The notes: a model not told the origin generated them from the sequence alone. Positions 17,877-26,481 are shown, counted from the first letter of the stretch. The stretch is DNA of 41,459 nt from an uncultured Clostridiaceae bacterium (GCA_948469815.1 CAOKMR010000012.1:1-41459), one strand, 5' to 3'. Numbers and translations are program-made.

Positions 17877-17953
17877 TGCGTGGAAAATTTGTGAAGCAAA
17901 TTTTACTCGTATTATAATTCGCAGATGTCGGAGTAACAATAATAACGATAATA
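17823..17953. repeat. 30-bp duplication of the ATPase gene end flanking a palindromic insert
   Basis: The 30 bases at 17823-17852 (starting GATGTCGGAGTAAC) recur exactly at 17924-17953. Between them lies an imperfect palindrome: TGCGAATATTAAAATAAT... against ...ATTATAATTCGCA, with the core AAAATTTGT-GAA-GCAAATTTT. The core plus GCGTGG on its left and ACT on its right match the unit after proS. Direct repeats on both sides resemble a long target duplication or a slippage product. Confidence 0.9.
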
Positions 17954-18018
17954 TATAACCACTAGTCACAATTTTACTAGAAAAAAATTAAAAAAAGGTA
18001 TACAAAGAAATTAATTTG

Positions 18019-18027
18019 TGTTATACT
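18019..18027 (+). promoter_or_regulatory. extended -10 promoter of pyk
   Basis: TG-T-TATACT at 18019-18027 is an extended -10 box without a clear -35 hexamer. It lies 76 bases upstream of the pyruvate kinase ATG. Confidence 0.45.
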
Positions 18028-18103
18028 AACATAGAAATTTTAATAATGTAGATAACATTCTATATTATTGTACGAGAAAAATCAGAAAGAAGGAAGGATT
18101 AAA

Positions 18104-19534
18104 ATGAAAAATTTAAGAAGAACAAAAATTACATGTACAATTGGACCAGCAGCAGAACCAGAAGAAATGTTAACAAAACTAATTAACACAGGAATGAATG
18201 TTGCAAGAATCAATTTCTCACATGGAGGATATGATGAAAATGCAGAAAAAATCGAAAGAATAAAAATGATAAGAGAAAAATTAAATCAACCAATCGCATT
18301 ATGCTTAGACACAAAGGGACCTGAAATAAGAACAGGAAAGCAAGAATCAGGAGATCAAAAAGTAGAAATAAAAGAAGGACAAACATTCACATTTGTTAAT
18401 GAAGAAATAGTAGGAAATGAGACAAAAACATCTATAAGTTATAAAAACCTATATCAAGATGTAAAGCCAGGAGCAAAAATTCTAGTAGATGATGGAGCTA
18501 TAGAATTCGAAGTTCAAGAAGTAGTTGGAAAAGATGTAGTTTGTAAAGCTTTAAATACAGGAATGTTAGGAAGTAGAAAAACAGTTAATATCCAAGGAGT
18601 AGTTATAAACTTACCAGCACTTGCAGCAAAAGACATAGATGATATTACAAACGGAGCAAAAGCAGGATTCGATTATATATTCGCTTCATTTGTTAGAAGG
18701 CTATCAGATGTTCAAGAAATAAGAAAATTACTAGATGAAAATGGTGGAGAAAAAATAGGTATTATTTCAAAAATAGAGAGCCAAGAAGGTATAGACAATT
18801 TTGAAGAAATACTAGAAGCTTCAGATGGAATAATGGTTGCAAGAGGAGATATGGCAGTTGAAATACCATATTACAAAGTTCCAGCAGTTCAAAAACACTT
18901 TATAAAAAGATGTAATGAAGTAGGAAAACCAGTTATAACAGCAACACAAATGCTTGAATCAATGACAAAAAATCCACGTCCTACAAGAGCAGAAGTTAGT
19001 GATGTTGCAAATGCTGTATATGATAGAACAAGTGCAATAATGTTATCAGGAGAATCAGCAATGGGAGCACACCCAGCACTTTGTGTTGACACAATGGTAA
19101 AAATATCAGAAGAAACAGAAGCTAACGTAAACTATGAAAAAAGATTTTATGAAAACAGATATGCTCCAGATACAGCAGATGAAATAAAAACATTAGGATA
19201 TACAACATGTGTTACAGCAGCAAACATAGATGCAGATGCAATTATAGTATGCACAAAGGATGGAGAAGAAGCAAGAATGATAGGTGGTTTATCACCAGTA
19301 TGTCCAATAATTGCTGTTACAGATGATAAGAAAACATATCATAAAATGTCTGTATATGGAGATGTATTACCAGTATATATGGAATCAAAAGAATGTGGTT
19401 GTAAAACAGTAGATGCTGCTATTGAACAATTAAAAGCAAGCGGAATTTTAGAATCAGGAGACAGATTAGTAGTAGCAGGTCATAGAAAAGACGAAAATAA
19501 AATTACATTAGGAAAAATAATAGATGTAGAATAA
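18104..19534 (+). CDS. pyk: pyruvate kinase
   Basis: Final ATP-yielding step of glycolysis: phosphoenolpyruvate plus ADP to pyruvate plus ATP. The 476-aa length is that of the short form without the C-terminal PEP-utiliser-like domain found in some Firmicutes. Motifs include RRTKITCTIGPA, ARINFSHGG, the LDTKGPEIRTG loop, the catalytic signature IGIISKIESQEGIDNF, MVARGDMAVEIP and TATQMLESM. I chose ATG 18104 because AGGAAGG lies 6-7 bases before it and family similarity begins there; an in-frame TTG at 18068 would add 12 residues without support. Monocistronic, ending in a strong terminator. Confidence 0.97.
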   Translation: MKNLRRTKITCTIGPAAEPEEMLTKLINTGMNVARINFSHGGYDENAEKIERIKMIREKLNQPIALCLDTKGPEIRTGKQESGDQKVEIKEGQTFTFVNEEIVGNETKTSISYKNLYQDVKPGAKILVDDGAIEFEVQEVVGKDVVCKALNTGMLGSRKTVNIQGVVINLPALAAKDIDDITNGAKAGFDYIFASFVRRLSDVQEIRKLLDENGGEKIGIISKIESQEGIDNFEEILEASDGIMVARGDMAVEIPYYKVPAVQKHFIKRCNEVGKPVITATQMLESMTKNPRPTRAEVSDVANAVYDRTSAIMLSGESAMGAHPALCVDTMVKISEETEANVNYEKRFYENRYAPDTADEIKTLGYTTCVTAANIDADAIIVCTKDGEEARMIGGLSPVCPIIAVTDDKKTYHKMSVYGDVLPVYMESKECGCKTVDAAIEQLKASGILESGDRLVVAGHRKDENKITLGKIIDVE

Positions 19535-19562
19535 AAAAATGAGGGAAAACCCTCATTTTTTT
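19535..19562. terminator. bidirectional terminator between pyk and tmcAL
   Basis: AAAATGAGGG-AAAA-CCCTCATTTT is a perfect stem with A-run and T-run on opposite sides, so it can end both the + strand pyk and the - strand tmcAL transcripts, whose stops lie on either side. Confidence 0.92.
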
Positions 19563-19566
19563 ATTC

Positions 19567-20799
19567 TTACATTCTTATTAATCTTTTTGTATAATCTAAA
19601 TTAGCTTGAGAATTATTTCTATAAGCAAGGGTATATATATCTGTTGACCTAATATCTTTCTGTAATAAATTAAGAATTTTTTTATTTTTGCATCTATCAG
19701 TAAAATGTTTTACCGATGTAACAATTTTTAACTTTTTATTAGATTTTGATATAGTAGACAAAAGGGATTTACCTGTTTCAGTGAAACCTAAAACACGAAT
19801 ATAAGGAATATTTTCTTGTACAAAATTCATATCCTCTTTTGTATAACCTAATAATGCATAAAGCAATATTCTTTGAATTCTAGTTCTAGTAAATCTTTTA
19901 GACTTTACCTTTTGGATTAACTCTTCTAAAGTATTACAAGTAGAAGCAGCCTCTTTAATAGAATTTTCTAATCCTTCAGATACAGCAGGCAAATTAGCAA
20001 TAGATTCTTTTGACATACATCTTAATAAAAATAAAATTTCTTTTTCGAAATCTTGTAAACCGCAAACAAACTCACCAGAACGTAAAGCTTCCATCAATAT
20101 TTCATAAGAAGATTGTGGCATTGATGAAAATAAATTATCATAGTCATTATTATAAATCATTTCACGTATAGCGGTTGCACTAGCAAAACCATTAATACTT
20201 TCTAAAGAATTATATTCAGCGAATTGCCTTTTAATTGTAAGTGGTCTAATTTTAGAATTACTATTTTTTAGAGATATTAAATATTCAAGTCCAAGAGTAT
20301 TATTAGGACAATTTAAAATATTAGAATATTTAATAATATCATTTAAATATAAAAGTAAAGCATTTTCACGAGCCTTTGGGAAAGAAATTCCTTTTGATAA
20401 TTCATGTTGTAATAATGCTTTAAATTCAGGAGGTTCATTTGATAAAACATTAGCGAACTTTGAAAGTATTTCGATACTACCACATTCACTACCAAATGAT
20501 AAGTAATTTACAACTTTTAGTGAATTTAAAACTTTTATTGCACTAGAGGCAAAAGTTTCTGCACTTGATATACTACAAAGAATAGGTAATTCAATTACTA
20601 AATCAATTCCATTCTTTAAAGCCATTTCAGTTCGTTTCCATTTATCAATTAATGCACAATCTCCTCTTTGAACATAATTTCCACTCAAAATCAAAACAGT
20701 ACGTTTAGCATTAACAAGTTCAATAGATTTATGCAATTGATATAAATGACCATTGTGGAAAGGGTTATATTCTCCAATTATGCCTAAGATAGATTCCAA
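19567..20799 (-). CDS. tmcAL: tRNA(Met) cytidine acetate ligase
   Basis: TmcAL (YlbM family) activates acetate with ATP and acetylates C34 of elongator tRNA-Met. The 410-aa length fits. It starts with the nucleotidyltransferase signature GIIGEYNPFHNGHLYQL; HNGH at residues 15-18 is the HxGH nucleotide-binding motif. Later ILSGNYVQRGDCALIDKW and the IKRQFAEYNS and SATAIREMI blocks are also family-typical. The start codon is TTG (20799-20797), since AAAGGAGG lies 10 bases upstream and no ATG gives a full N-terminus. It is divergent from the DUF5662 gene and convergent with pyk. Confidence 0.93.
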   Translation of the reverse strand: MESILGIIGEYNPFHNGHLYQLHKSIELVNAKRTVLILSGNYVQRGDCALIDKWKRTEMALKNGIDLVIELPILCSISSAETFASSAIKVLNSLKVVNYLSFGSECGSIEILSKFANVLSNEPPEFKALLQHELSKGISFPKARENALLLYLNDIIKYSNILNCPNNTLGLEYLISLKNSNSKIRPLTIKRQFAEYNSLESINGFASATAIREMIYNNDYDNLFSSMPQSSYEILMEALRSGEFVCGLQDFEKEILFLLRCMSKESIANLPAVSEGLENSIKEAASTCNTLEELIQKVKSKRFTRTRIQRILLYALLGYTKEDMNFVQENIPYIRVLGFTETGKSLLSTISKSNKKLKIVTSVKHFTDRCKNKKILNLLQKDIRSTDIYTLAYRNNSQANLDYTKRLIRM

Positions 20800-20836
20800 T
20801 TAACTAAAACCTCCTTTACTAAAAAAGATTAATGTT

Positions 20837-20865
20837 ATAATATCATATAAATACTAAAAAAACAA
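20837..20865 (-). promoter_or_regulatory. promoter of tmcAL
   Basis: On the minus strand, TTGTTT (20865-20860), 17 bases, TATTAT (20842-20837), about 38 bases before the TTG start. Confidence 0.45.
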
Positions 20866-20959
20866 GTTTTCAAAAAATGTTCTCAGGGAAATTTTATTTA
20901 AGAGTACAAATTTAATAAAGTATATGTTAAAATATAAATAATAAAAATAATTTACATTT

Positions 20960-20988
20960 TTGACTGTAAAAATAAAATTATATATGAT
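20960..20988 (+). promoter_or_regulatory. promoter of the DUF5662-rsm22-patatin operon
   Basis: TTGACT (20960-20965), 17 bases, TATGAT (20983-20988). Confidence 0.5.
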
Positions 20989-21030
20989 CTAGGTAGAAAA
21001 AAGTAATATAAAATATATGTGGTGGTAATT

Positions 21031-21600
21031 GTGGAAAGAAAATACAAAATTACGTTAAAAAATACAATAAGTCATTTTAATACAATAAATAAGCATAGAT
21101 GGATAGTCTTTAAATTATGCTGTAAAGCTGGAGTACCATGGAGAGGACTAATTCATGATTTATCAAAATATTCTGTGGAAGAATTTTGGGGTTCAGTAAA
21201 ATATTATCAAGGAGGAAAGAAAAGTCCAATTCCAATACAAAAGGAAATAGAAGGTTTTTCTAAAGTATGGTTACATCATAGAGCAAGAAACAAACATCAT
21301 TCTGCATATTGGTATGATGTTAAAGCACCAATAAAAATGCCAATAATTCCATATAAATATACAGTTGAAATGATTTGTGATAAACTTTCAGCCTCTATTG
21401 TGTATACAGGCAAAGAGTGGACTAATGAAACTGAACTAAATTATTGGAGAGATAAGGAACGTGAAGTAGAGCCAATTAATGAAAATATAAAAAAAGTTTT
21501 TGATGAAGTATTTTTACAAGTTAGTAAAGAAGGAATAAAAAGAACAATAACTTCAAAAAATTTAAAAAGGATATATAATAAATATTGTAAAACTAATTAA
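21031..21600 (+). CDS. DUF5662 family protein (HD-like)
   Basis: A soluble protein of about 189 aa common in Clostridia and sometimes loosely annotated as catalase. Histidine/aspartate-rich motifs are visible: LIHDLSKYS near residue 40, then WLHHRARNKHHSAYWYD near residue 85. This spacing of His and Asp is reminiscent of a metal-dependent HD-type phosphohydrolase; that is inference. Start choice is uncertain: GTG at 21031 has GGTGGT just before it, while GTG at 21019 would add four residues. It is the first gene of a + strand group of three with short gaps (34 and 51 bases). Confidence 0.75.
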   Translation: MERKYKITLKNTISHFNTINKHRWIVFKLCCKAGVPWRGLIHDLSKYSVEEFWGSVKYYQGGKKSPIPIQKEIEGFSKVWLHHRARNKHHSAYWYDVKAPIKMPIIPYKYTVEMICDKLSASIVYTGKEWTNETELNYWRDKEREVEPINENIKKVFDEVFLQVSKEGIKRTITSKNLKRIYNKYCKTN

Positions 21601-21634
21601 GAAAGTAACAGTTATTTTTGAAGGGAAATATAAT

Positions 21635-22591
21635 ATGGACTTACCAATTGAAATAAAAAGATATATAGAAAATGAATTAAACACAATAAGTAAAAACGAA
21701 TTACAAAATAATGCAAAAAACATCAGTTTAAATTATAGAACAAATGAAGGGGAAGGAAAGAGACTATTAAAAAGTCAAAATGAGGCATTAGCATATGCCA
21801 TTTCAAGAATGCCGGCAACATATGAAGCCGTGTACAATTCGCTAAAACATTCAATAGAAATTTATAATCCAAATATAAAAACTATGGCAGACATTGGAGC
21901 AGGAACTGGCGCAGGAGCGATAGCTGTAAACGAAATATTAGATATAGAAGAAATAGAATGTTTTGAAAGAGAAGATGCAATGAGAAAAATCGGTAAAAAG
22001 ATTTTTGATAATTATTATAATATTTCAGAAAAATCTAATTGGAATAAATTTGATATATGTAAAGATGAAATTGCTAAAAAATATGATTTAGTTGTTGTAT
22101 CATATATGTTAAATGAAATAAGTAACGATAAAAAAGATATAGTTGTAGAAAAATTATGGAGAATATGCAATAAAATGCTATTAATTGTAGAACCAGGAAC
22201 AATGCAAGGTTATAATAATATAATTAATGCAAAGAAAAAACTAATAGAAAAGGGAGGAAAAATTGTAGCACCATGTATAAGTAATGAATGCAAATTACCA
22301 AAAAATGATTGGTGTAATTTTTCATGTAGAGTACAAAGAACCAAAATACATAAAGAATTGAAAGAAGGAAATGTGCCTTATGAAGATGAGAAATATATAT
22401 ACATTGCAGCAACTAAAGATGAGATTAATAATACAGACAAAAAAAGAATTTTAAGGCATCCAATGATATATAGTGGTTTTGTGAAACTAAAAGTGTGTGA
22501 CGAAAATGAAATAAAAGAAATAACTATCACTAAAAAAGATAAAGAAAAATTTAAAGTTGCAAGAAAATCAATTGCAGGAGATTTAATATAA
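21635..22591 (+). CDS. Rsm22-like methyltransferase family protein
   Basis: A 318-aa protein of the small-subunit ribosomal Rsm22/METTL17 family of SAM-dependent methyltransferases. The SAM site is MADIGAGTGAGAIAVNE (about 87-103). The C-terminal half has the cysteine motif APC214-ISNEC219-KLPKNDWC227-NF, with a further C231; homologues bind an Fe-S cluster with this motif. In mitochondria the family assists small-subunit assembly, and bacterial roles are less settled. RBS GAAGGGA precedes the ATG. It is probably co-transcribed with the DUF5662 gene and the patatin gene; the link may be only operonic. Confidence 0.88.
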   Translation: MDLPIEIKRYIENELNTISKNELQNNAKNISLNYRTNEGEGKRLLKSQNEALAYAISRMPATYEAVYNSLKHSIEIYNPNIKTMADIGAGTGAGAIAVNEILDIEEIECFEREDAMRKIGKKIFDNYYNISEKSNWNKFDICKDEIAKKYDLVVVSYMLNEISNDKKDIVVEKLWRICNKMLLIVEPGTMQGYNNIINAKKKLIEKGGKIVAPCISNECKLPKNDWCNFSCRVQRTKIHKELKEGNVPYEDEKYIYIAATKDEINNTDKKRILRHPMIYSGFVKLKVCDENEIKEITITKKDKEKFKVARKSIAGDLI

Positions 22592-22642
22592 TGACACAAA
22601 AAACTCTTTAAGATAATAAGATACTTAGAGGGAGTGAGTGTA

Positions 22643-23494
22643 ATGAAATTAGGATTAGCATTATCTGGTGGTGGAATAAAAGGTGCAGCGCACATAGGAG
22701 TTCTAAAAGCATTTGAGGATGAAAATATAAAAATAGATTATATATCAGGAACATCATCTGGAAGTATTGTAGCAACATTATATGCAATAGGTTATAAACC
22801 AGAAGAAATTTATTCAATATTTAAAAATTATAGTAGACAAATTAATTACATAAGTATCTGGAATCTAGTTAAACTAATATATGGATTAATTCTAAAGAAC
22901 GATATTATAATACAAGGATTAAATAATGGTAAGAAAATTGAAAAATTGATGAAAGGATTTTGTGGGAAGAAAGGAATAGAAAATATTAAAGACATAAAAA
23001 TGCCATTAATAATACCAAGCGTAAGCCTACATAATGGTAAAAAATATATTTTTTCATCATATAAAACTAGAGGTTCATATGATGATGGAAAAAAATATAT
23101 AACTAATATTGAAATTGAAAAAGCAGTAAGAGCAAGTTGTAGTTATCCAGGAGTATTTGAACCTATTAAATATGGAAAGGATGAATTAATAGATGGAGGG
23201 ATAAAAGAAAATACACCATGGAAAGAACTAGAACTTATTGGAGCAGATAAGATAATTTGTGTAGTATTTGAGGAGTTTTTAAAAGATGATGACTATATAA
23301 ATATAATAGAAGTATTAGAAAGAGCATTTGGTATACTTTCTCATGAGCTATCAAACTTTGAATTAGCAGGCGCAGAAGAATTATTAAAAATAAAGACAAA
23401 GCATATTTCTTTATTAGACTCAAGCAAAATTGATTTCTTATATGCAAAAGGATATAATGAGGCAAAAGAATTTATAAGAAAAGAAATTAAATAA
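22643..23494 (+). CDS. patatin-like phospholipase family protein (RssA type)
   Basis: A 283-aa serine lipid acyl hydrolase with the Ser-Asp dyad. Oxyanion-hole motif GGGIKG at residues 9-14, nucleophile elbow G36-T-S38-S-G40, and catalytic Asp184 in LIDGGIKENTP. No signal peptide, so it probably acts on the inner face of the membrane. I chose ATG 22643 because GGGAG lies 8 bases upstream; the in-frame GTG at 22634 overlaps that ribosome binding site. It follows the rsm22-like gene after 51 bases without a terminator. Physiological lipid substrate unknown. Confidence 0.92.
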   Translation: MKLGLALSGGGIKGAAHIGVLKAFEDENIKIDYISGTSSGSIVATLYAIGYKPEEIYSIFKNYSRQINYISIWNLVKLIYGLILKNDIIIQGLNNGKKIEKLMKGFCGKKGIENIKDIKMPLIIPSVSLHNGKKYIFSSYKTRGSYDDGKKYITNIEIEKAVRASCSYPGVFEPIKYGKDELIDGGIKENTPWKELELIGADKIICVVFEEFLKDDDYINIIEVLERAFGILSHELSNFELAGAEELLKIKTKHISLLDSSKIDFLYAKGYNEAKEFIRKEIK

Positions 23495-23572
23495 AAGAGA
23501 TTTATATAGCTTTTGTAAGGGCGCCATTTTAATTTCCACAATAAAAAATCTTGTATTTTATTATGTAAAATA

Positions 23573-23601
23573 TTGTAGAAAAATGGCAAATATGGTATAA
23601 T
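23573..23601 (+). promoter_or_regulatory. promoter of the SPFH gene
   Basis: TTGTAG (23573-23578), 17 bases, TATAAT (23596-23601), 35 bases before the ATG. Confidence 0.55.
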
Positions 23602-23636
23602 AGTATAGTAAGTTTATTTTTAAGGAGGAAATATAA

Positions 23637-24668
23637 ATGGGATGGATTATATTAATAGTAATTATCATTGTTATTCTTTGTAGTTGTATTAGAATAGTTC
23701 CACAAGCAAAAAACTATGTAATAGAATTTTTAGGAAGCTATAAACAAACATGGAATAATGGATTACACTTTAAAATTCCACTAATAGAAAGAGTTGCAAA
23801 TGTGGTATCAAAGAAGGAGCAAGTTGCAGACTTTCCACCACAACCAGTTATTACAAAAGATAATGTTACAATGCAAATAGATACAGTAGTATATTATACA
23901 ATTTTTGATGCAAAGCTATTTACATATGGAGTTGAAAATCCAATAATGGCATTAGCAAACCTTACAGCAACTACATTACGTAATATAATAGGTGATTTGG
24001 AGTTAGATCAGACATTAACATCTAGAGACTTAATAAATAATAAAATGAGAGAAATTATAGACTTAGCAACAGATCCATGGGGTATTAGAGTTAATCGTAT
24101 AGAACTAAAAAACATAATTCCACCAAAGGAAATTCAACAAGCAATGGAAAAACAAATGAAAGCAGAACGCGAAAAACGTCAAACATTACTAGAAGCGGAA
24201 GCACATAAAGAATCAGTAGTATCTCGAGCAGAAGGAGACAAACAAGCAAAAATATTAGCAGCAGAAGCAGAAAGAGATTCAGAAATAGCATTAGCAAAAG
24301 GAAAAGCAGAATCAATAAGACTTGTATATGAAGCCGAATCAGAAGGTATAGAAATGTTAAAAAGAGCGAATGCAGATGATGGAGTTTTAACATTAAAGAA
24401 ATTAGATGCACTAAAAGCAATAAGCGATGGAAGAGCAACAAAAATATTTATGCCAACAGAACTTGCAAGTGCTGCAACAGGATTAGGACTAACAACAGAA
24501 ATGTTAGGAATAGGAAATGCATTAGGAATAGACACAAGACCAAAATATCCACCAAAGCCAGAAGCACCAGATGAATGTTGTGATGACAAAAATGGAGTAA
24601 CATCAGAAGTTGTAAAAAAGAGCAAAGAAATAGATAAAGACGTAACAGACAGAAAGAAACATTTATAA
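23637..24668 (+). CDS. SPFH/band-7 (stomatin-like) membrane protein
   Basis: A 343-aa protein with one N-terminal transmembrane helix (about 2-22), a band-7 domain (about 24-175, with RIVPQAKNYVIEFLG and VNRIELKNIIPP) and an alanine/glutamate-rich coiled coil (about 170-250) typical of stomatins and QmcA/HflK-like proteins, which form oligomeric cages or organise membrane microdomains. The C-terminus (about 300-343) is polar, with a CC pair in PDECCDDKN, and lacks known motifs. RBS AAGGAGG. Single gene with its own promoter, sharing a bidirectional terminator with the minus-strand gene that follows. No NfeD partner lies next to it. Confidence 0.93.
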   Translation: MGWIILIVIIIVILCSCIRIVPQAKNYVIEFLGSYKQTWNNGLHFKIPLIERVANVVSKKEQVADFPPQPVITKDNVTMQIDTVVYYTIFDAKLFTYGVENPIMALANLTATTLRNIIGDLELDQTLTSRDLINNKMREIIDLATDPWGIRVNRIELKNIIPPKEIQQAMEKQMKAEREKRQTLLEAEAHKESVVSRAEGDKQAKILAAEAERDSEIALAKGKAESIRLVYEAESEGIEMLKRANADDGVLTLKKLDALKAISDGRATKIFMPTELASAATGLGLTTEMLGIGNALGIDTRPKYPPKPEAPDECCDDKNGVTSEVVKKSKEIDKDVTDRKKHL

Positions 24669-24674
24669 AAATAT

Positions 24675-24709
24675 AAAAAACATCCTCAGACTAACTGAGG
24701 ATGTTTTTG
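24675..24709. terminator. bidirectional terminator
   Basis: AAAAACATCCTCAG-ACTAA-CTGAGGATGTTTTTG is a 14-bp stem with A-run and T-run, between the convergent SPFH gene and the small membrane-protein gene. Confidence 0.93.
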
Positions 24710-25087
24710 TTACATTTGTTGTTCACCAGGAATTAAATAATCAACTACTCCATATATTAAAGCACCTATTATAGCAGCTATCCAAGAAATTGAATAACCA
24801 GCTACAAAGAACTGAGTTAAATATAAAGTTACTGCTGCTAGAATAAATCCAACAAAACCTTTACCAAAAGGGCTTGCATGTAGCCCAGTAAATTTAACTA
24901 TTAGATAGTCCATTATTGTTAAAACTACAGCTGCTATTGCTAAAGACCATATATTATTAATAGAGAAACCAGGTGTAAAAAATGCAGTAATTCCAAGAAC
25001 TATAGCGGCAACAACTAATCTACCAACGATTTGCCATGCTGTACTTGCACCACTTTGAGTATTATTATCTACACGACTATTATCCAT
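24710..25087 (-). CDS. small four-helix membrane protein (YvlD/phage-holin-4 superfamily-like)
   Basis: A 125-aa protein with a short polar N-terminus (about 1-18) and four hydrophobic helices (about 20-40, 45-62, 76-96 and 100-118). FFTPGFSINNIWSLAIAAVVL and the repeated half FFVAGYSISWIAAIIGALIYG suggest an internal two-helix duplication, as in the YvlD/holin-4 group. Function unsettled in this family; no neighbouring endolysin or phage gene supports a holin role. A good RBS (TAGGAGG) precedes the ATG. It faces the SPFH gene. Confidence 0.8.
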   Translation of the reverse strand: MDNSRVDNNTQSGASTAWQIVGRLVVAAIVLGITAFFTPGFSINNIWSLAIAAVVLTIMDYLIVKFTGLHASPFGKGFVGFILAAVTLYLTQFFVAGYSISWIAAIIGALIYGVVDYLIPGEQQM

Positions 25088-25329
25088 TTAGTTTACCTCC
25101 TAAAAAAATCAAATTCATAAAATGAGAAATAATTTTTCTCATTTATATATTATTGACATAAAAAAATTTTTTATGCAATTCAAAAAAGTTTTATAATAAA
25201 GAAAAGCAATAAAATAGAAAGATATGGAAAACATTTACAACTTTAAATTTTTATTATTATATTTTTTAAGCATAATTTAAGTTAGAATGGAAAAGATAAT
25301 ACAAAAATAAAATTTTTAAAGGAGAAAAC
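25088..25329. other. divergent intergenic region with a short palindrome
   Basis: The gap between the minus-strand membrane protein and yetF holds the palindrome AATGAGAAA-TAATT-TTTCTCATT (about 25121-25143), a possible operator or hairpin. A TTGACA at 25153 and a TATAAT at 25192 are too far apart to be one promoter. The yetF RBS (AAAGGAG) ends just before its ATG. Nothing else recognisable. Confidence 0.4.
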
Positions 25330-26004
25330 ATGTTAATAACATTTGTTAGATCAATAATACTATATATAATTATTTTAATTGTAATGAGATTAATGGGAAA
25401 ACGAGAGATTGGTCAATTACAGCCATTTGAATTAGTAATAGCAATTATGATTGCAGACTTAGCATCAATTCCAATGACAGAAGCAGGAATCCCAATATGG
25501 AATGGAATTATTCCAATTTTGGCATTACTAATAATGCACTTAATAATATCTATGATAAATATGAAAAGCATAAGAATGAGAGAAATTGTATGTGGAAAAC
25601 CGACAATACTTATATATAGAGGAAAGATAGATGAGAAAGCATTAAAAAAAGAGAGATTTACTATAAATGAATTAGAAGAAAGACTAAGAGGAAATAATAT
25701 AAGTAATATTGGAGATGTAGAATATGCAATATTAGAAACCAGTGGACAATTAACAGTAATTCAAAAGCCAAATAAACGAAACACAATACCAGAAGACTTT
25801 AATATAATGCCAGACTATGAAGGAATATCTTATGATTTAGTAATAGATGGAGTAATAATGAGAGAAAATCTACAAAAAATAGGTAGAAATTATGAATGGC
25901 TAAGAAAATCAGTACAAAAATTTGGATTTAATCCAGAAGAAGCATTAATAGTAACATTAGATGGAAAAGGACAAATATTCTGCCAAAAGAAGGATAAAAA
26001 GTAA
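25330..26004 (+). CDS. YetF/DUF421 family membrane protein
   Basis: A 224-aa protein with three N-terminal membrane helices (about 5-22, 32-50 and 55-72) and a soluble C-terminal domain of two parts, the usual YetF layout. RLMGKREIGQLQPFELVIAI is the family signature, as is the middle block KPTILIYRGKIDEKAL. In Bacillus the YetF/YdfS/YrbG group has been linked to spores and membranes, but biochemical function is unknown. It is followed after 18 bases by a DUF4363 gene, a recurrent pairing in Clostridia as I recall it, so they probably work together. Confidence 0.92.
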   Translation: MLITFVRSIILYIIILIVMRLMGKREIGQLQPFELVIAIMIADLASIPMTEAGIPIWNGIIPILALLIMHLIISMINMKSIRMREIVCGKPTILIYRGKIDEKALKKERFTINELEERLRGNNISNIGDVEYAILETSGQLTVIQKPNKRNTIPEDFNIMPDYEGISYDLVIDGVIMRENLQKIGRNYEWLRKSVQKFGFNPEEALIVTLDGKGQIFCQKKDKK

Positions 26005-26022
26005 GGGAGGAAAAATGTTGAA

Positions 26023-26409
26023 ATGAAAAGAGAAATAATAATTTGCTTTGTAATAATTATTGCAGTAGTAATATTAAATATAATAACAATTAACTATACA
26101 AAAGAAAGTGTACAAAGTCTAAAAGTTGAACTAAGTAGAATTAAAGAAGATATAGAGCAAGAAAAAGATATAAACTTAGTAAATGAAAAAATAACGAATT
26201 TAAAAAACAATTGGGAAGAAAGATATAAAAAATTAGCATATTATATAGAACATGATGAATTAGAAAAAGTACATTTATATATAGTAGGAATTGATAGTAA
26301 TGTAAATTCAGATGAATATAGTCAAGCAATAGGGGAATTAGATAAGTGTGACTATATATTAGAACATATTGAAGATAAGTATAGTCTAAGTTTTAAAAAT
26401 ATATTTTAG
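26023..26409 (+). CDS. DUF4363 family protein
   Basis: A 128-aa protein with an N-terminal membrane helix (about 4-24) and a helical, glutamate/lysine-rich outer or soluble part with NWEERYKKLAYYIEHDELEK, the DUF4363 core. GGGAGG at 26005-26010 serves this start; an ATG at 26015 nearer to it opens only a three-codon frame (ATG TTG AAA TGA), so ATG 26023 is the real start. Second gene of the yetF operon. Function unknown. Confidence 0.85.
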   Translation: MKREIIICFVIIIAVVILNIITINYTKESVQSLKVELSRIKEDIEQEKDINLVNEKITNLKNNWEERYKKLAYYIEHDELEKVHLYIVGIDSNVNSDEYSQAIGELDKCDYILEHIEDKYSLSFKNIF

Positions 26410-26440
26410 ATTAGAAACTAGGCATTAGAATATATAATAA

Positions 26441-26481
26441 GTGAATAGTACAAATATGCTTATCATATTTGTACTATTCAC
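26441..26481. repeat. perfect 18-bp-stem hairpin, likely bidirectional terminator
   Basis: GTGAATAGTACAAATATG (26441-26458) is exactly complementary to CATATTTGTACTATTCAC (26464-26481) with a 5-base loop. It lies between the yetF operon and the minus-strand tRNAs. No long T-run on either side. A smaller stem GCAAT/ATTGC is at 26497-26512. Confidence 0.75.

Noticed and set aside
24710-25087. Prophage holin
   Set aside because: The four-helix protein is related to a holin-named superfamily, but no other phage gene, lysin or integrase is nearby.
25153-25197. Promoter from TTGACA at 25153 with TATAAT at 25192
   Set aside because: The spacer is 33 bases, far longer than a functional promoter allows.
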